The notes under the pieces were generated by a model, which had not been told where the DNA came from, did no database searches, and was given only the letters and a program-made list of their open reading frames with translations. From positions 1-35,527 of the forward strand of contig JAAYRL010000038.1 in assembly GCA_012518795.1 (NCBI GenBank): a stretch of DNA of 35,527 bases, in the 5' to 3' direction. Positions 33,374 to 35,527 of this stretch are shown piece by piece; position 1 is the stretch's first letter; every line of letters begins with the position of its first letter. The DNA is from Clostridiaceae bacterium (GTDB taxonomy: Bacteria; Bacillota; Clostridia; Saccharofermentanales; DTU023). The position numbers and the translations under genes were made by a program.

Positions 33374-35017
33374 TTAATTATATCCCTTTACACTTCTAAA
33401 TGCTCCGACTAAATCTTCTCTGCCATCAAAAACTCGTGCATTTGTATAATTGGCAATTTCATCTAATTGATCAGGATCAGACGATCCGAACATAATAGAA
33501 AACACCGGAATATCTTGTCCGAATTCATCATATTTAGTCGTAAAATTAGAAAAATTTCCACCGCTTCTACCGTCAGTCATAAGAACAATTGCAGGATTAT
33601 ATTGCGACAAATCATATTGGGCTAAAATATCTAATGCTTCATCCAAAGCTTTATACATATTTGTACCACCTCCAATTGCTTGTTCTTGAACTCTTTGATT
33701 TAAACTTGTTAATGACTCTTGAGAACCATCTTCAGCAAAAGCTGTATCGAGTACCTTATCATCATAGAAAATAACATAATTAATTTCTGCTTGGTTAGCT
33801 TGAATATATAAAGATGAAGCTTTTTCTTGATCTAAAATTAAATCCATCGCTTCTTTAACTTGTTCTTCGCCCGTTCCCGACATAGAACCGGAAAAATCTA
33901 AACAATAAATTGTTAAGGAAGGTTTTCTAAATTCTGATTGATACAGGTTTAACGCTTCATTTAACACCTCAGCGTTAGGAGTTTTTATAGGAGATAAAAC
34001 TCTTTCGGTATCCAAGCCCCAATCAGGATTAAACACCTCTTTATTGTTATCAAATATTCCTTGATAACCGGTTCTTCTACCTAGTTTTTGTAATTTATCT
34101 TGAGTTTCATCAGAAGTAATAAATTCTTGAAACTCCAAAAATAATTCTTCCTGTTTTTCATTTCCATTATCTATATAACCTAAAGGAGAATCTGCAATAC
34201 TCATTCCATCGTAAGGATATACTACATATAAAGGTTCTTCGCCTCTGGCAACTAATTCTTGATTAGTAGTAATAATTAATGACTCATAATTTACCATGGC
34301 ATCATAATCACCATTTAAGAATAAAGTCTTTAACCATTCAGATGAACCGGATGATCTGTCAACTCCTTGTAATAATTTAGTGATGTTATTTTGTAAAGTT
34401 TGATCTTTTAAATGTTCTTCGGTAATCACTTCAGGACTTCCTGCCAAAGCGTTTAAAAATCCTAAATAAGCACTGGCACCGGAATTAGATTGGGTTGCTG
34501 AAGTCATACAGAATTTCAATTTTCCATTTTCAATGGCTTCCATAATATCTTTGATTGATACTTCTTTTCCGACAAAACCTAATTCTTCAGCTAATGATTT
34601 TCTTATTCCAAATACTACCGGCGTAATTGTCGTAGATTCAATATGTTTTACTCTATGAGAATTGTCTCCCATAGAAATCCAAATATTGCTCGCCGGCCAA
34701 ACAGCATCATAAGAATCTGTTTCAGATTGAAGTTCTCTCATAATATCTATTGAACCCTTATAAGTCATTTCAATCTTAACTTTATTTTCGTCAGCGAATT
34801 CTCGCATAATATCTTCTAATTCTTTATTTTCAGATCCGGATACAATTTTTAAAACTTTGCTTCCGGTACCGATTTCAGTAATCTTAAAAGATGCTTTCCC
34901 TTGATTAGATAATTTTTCCTGATCTGATGATTTTCCCTGATTAGATGAGTCTTTACCGGAACATCCGGTTAAAATAAGGACTAAACCCAATATTAAAAGT
35001 AATATTCTTTTTCTCAT
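33374..35017 (-). CDS. Lipoprotein fusing a substrate-binding domain to a VWA domain
   Basis: A 547-residue lipoprotein: signal peptide with lipobox LILTGC (Cys19), a Ser/Gln/Lys linker in which SNQGK is repeated (25-41), a substrate-binding domain (about 54-320; GSIDIMRE 88-95, AVWPASNIW 105-113, MTSATQSNSGASAYLGFL 171-188, GRRTGYQG 313-320), and a C-terminal von Willebrand A domain (about 366-545). The VWA metal site is complete: DFSGSMSG (Asp374, Ser376, Ser378), GGGTNMYKAL (Thr452) and LMTDGRSGG (Asp482). It should lie on the outer membrane face and could present a metal-dependent binding surface to a partner. First gene of the set with xpaC, the second binding protein and telA. AGGAG stands about nine bases before the ATG. 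Confidence 0.88.
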   Translation of the reverse strand: MRKRILLLILGLVLILTGCSGKDSSNQGKSSDQEKLSNQGKASFKITEIGTGSKVLKIVSGSENKELEDIMREFADENKVKIEMTYKGSIDIMRELQSETDSYDAVWPASNIWISMGDNSHRVKHIESTTITPVVFGIRKSLAEELGFVGKEVSIKDIMEAIENGKLKFCMTSATQSNSGASAYLGFLNALAGSPEVITEEHLKDQTLQNNITKLLQGVDRSSGSSEWLKTLFLNGDYDAMVNYESLIITTNQELVARGEEPLYVVYPYDGMSIADSPLGYIDNGNEKQEELFLEFQEFITSDETQDKLQKLGRRTGYQGIFDNNKEVFNPDWGLDTERVLSPIKTPNAEVLNEALNLYQSEFRKPSLTIYCLDFSGSMSGTGEEQVKEAMDLILDQEKASSLYIQANQAEINYVIFYDDKVLDTAFAEDGSQESLTSLNQRVQEQAIGGGTNMYKALDEALDILAQYDLSQYNPAIVLMTDGRSGGNFSNFTTKYDEFGQDIPVFSIMFGSSDPDQLDEIANYTNARVFDGREDLVGAFRSVKGYN

Positions 35018-35043
35018 TTAATATTAATCTCCTTTTTTGGCAT

Positions 35044-35072
35044 AATATATCGGTTATTTAATCTACTATTAA
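35044..35072 (-). promoter_or_regulatory. Possible promoter of the VWA lipoprotein operon
   Basis: On the minus strand TTAATA (35067-35072) and TATATT (35044-35049) are 17 bp apart, about 25 bp before the start codon. The match is moderate. If real, it may be the only promoter for the four stress-type genes and the purine genes after them. Confidence 0.45.
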
Positions 35073-35136
35073 TATTTTTTCTTTATTATCATGGTCCTGC
35101 ATCATTATTATTGTCCTACTTCAAGAAAAAAAACAA

Positions 35137-35194
35137 GTGAGGTTACCAGAAATCCATGCTACATTTTTCTGCAGCTAATCTGGTTTTTCCTCAC
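35137..35194. terminator. Nested inverted repeat between the thioredoxin-like gene and the VWA operon
   Basis: GTGAGG (35137-35142) pairs with CCTCAC (35189-35194), and ACCAGA (35145-35150) with TCTGGT (35179-35184), giving a two-part stem with a 28-base loop. On the minus strand the stem is followed by TTGTTTTTTTTCTTG, so it could end transcription of the thioredoxin-like gene. The remaining gap up to 35304 holds only a 50-codon plus-strand frame (35156-35308) that I do not accept as a gene. Confidence 0.55.
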
Positions 35195-35304
35195 ATTGCT
35201 TGGTTAAAAAATAATTATGATAAAAAAATCGCATTGGAAAGAATCCGTAATTGGGGTATATTAATGTGTGACGTACAAGTGCACGACAAATGCCATCCCT
35301 ATTA

Positions 35305-35527
35305 TTAGCTTAATGCCAAATTCAGAACTCTTTGAACATCTTCGATTTCGGCACTGCCTTCATGGATTTTTTCTTCATCCACATAGAATGTCGGAACATA
35401 GTAGTAATCATATTTTTCAGCAATTTCCGGTTGCTTGCGTTCGTTAATCATCTCTACTTCAAGATATTTATATTTTTCTTGGGTTTGTAATTCTTTCAAA
35501 TATTTTAAAGCCTTTTGACAATACGGA
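35305..35527 (-). CDS. Thioredoxin/glutaredoxin-like protein, 5' end outside the window
   Basis: The visible part is the last 74 codons. It begins PYCQKALKYLKELQ at the window edge, which is the end of a CPYC-type redox motif followed by the active-site helix; the first Cys would lie just outside. The later YYVPTFYVDEEKIHEG block has the cis-proline (VPT) of the thioredoxin fold and the usual strand after it. A small thiol-disulfide protein, probably about 80-100 residues in all. The exact substrate is unknown. Confidence 0.8.
   Translation of the reverse strand, partial: PYCQKALKYLKELQTQEKYKYLEVEMINERKQPEIAEKYDYYYVPTFYVDEEKIHEGSAEIEDVQRVLNLALS

Noticed and set aside
35156-35308. Plus-strand 50-codon frame (MLHFSAANLV...) in the gap before the thioredoxin-like gene
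   Set aside because: No ribosome binding site at a proper distance, it overlaps an inverted repeat and the end of the next gene, and no family was recognised. A gene remnant remains possible.

Overview
The window is AT-rich and looks like the chromosome of an anaerobic Firmicute (Clostridia-like). This rests on strong AGGAGG-type ribosome binding sites, TTG/GTG starts, a ribU gene under an FMN riboswitch, the cdaA-ybbR-glmM arrangement, the Clostridia-type purC and the long single-chain purL. The species cannot be named from this sequence. Most genes are on the minus strand.

Layout, left to right. A triple short motif at the edge is followed by a GH13 alpha-glucosidase (minus) and a VanY-like carboxypeptidase (plus) whose leader is a 21-bp tandem repeat. 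Next is a cell-envelope operon (minus): a cdaA-YbbR fusion, glmM, and an amidase-like protein that lacks the zinc ligands. Upstream of it are ribU with its FMN riboswitch, then rpsT. A two-gene McrBC restriction locus sits in very AT-rich flanks. Then come a SagB-type nitroreductase and a deoxyinosine DNA glycosylase (plus), a MutT-type Nudix protein (minus) and a cytoplasmic beta-lactamase-fold serine hydrolase (plus).

From 15.7 to 30.5 kb the minus strand carries purC-purL-purE-purF-purM-purN-purD, then a methionine block: a separate MetH reactivation domain, MetH without that domain, and a homocysteine methyltransferase/MetF fusion. Upstream of purC with only short gaps lie telA, a substrate-binding-like protein, xpaC, and a lipoprotein joining a substrate-binding domain to a VWA domain. 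A truncated thioredoxin-like gene ends the window.

The most unusual observation is in the purine genes. PurF has Ser in place of its N-terminal catalytic Cys and also lacks other glutamine-site residues. PurL has Gly in place of its catalytic Cys, and its His/Glu pair is changed to Leu/Asp. The synthase halves of both enzymes look intact. Two unrelated glutaminase folds in one operon therefore appear dead, which suggests purine synthesis driven by free ammonia or by a separate ammonia donor. Other points of interest are the CdaA-YbbR fusion, the amidase-like pseudoenzyme, the TelA/XpaC/VWA operon with two related binding proteins and no permease, a 57-bp palindromic repeat present twice, and several short tandem repeats placed directly before start codons.
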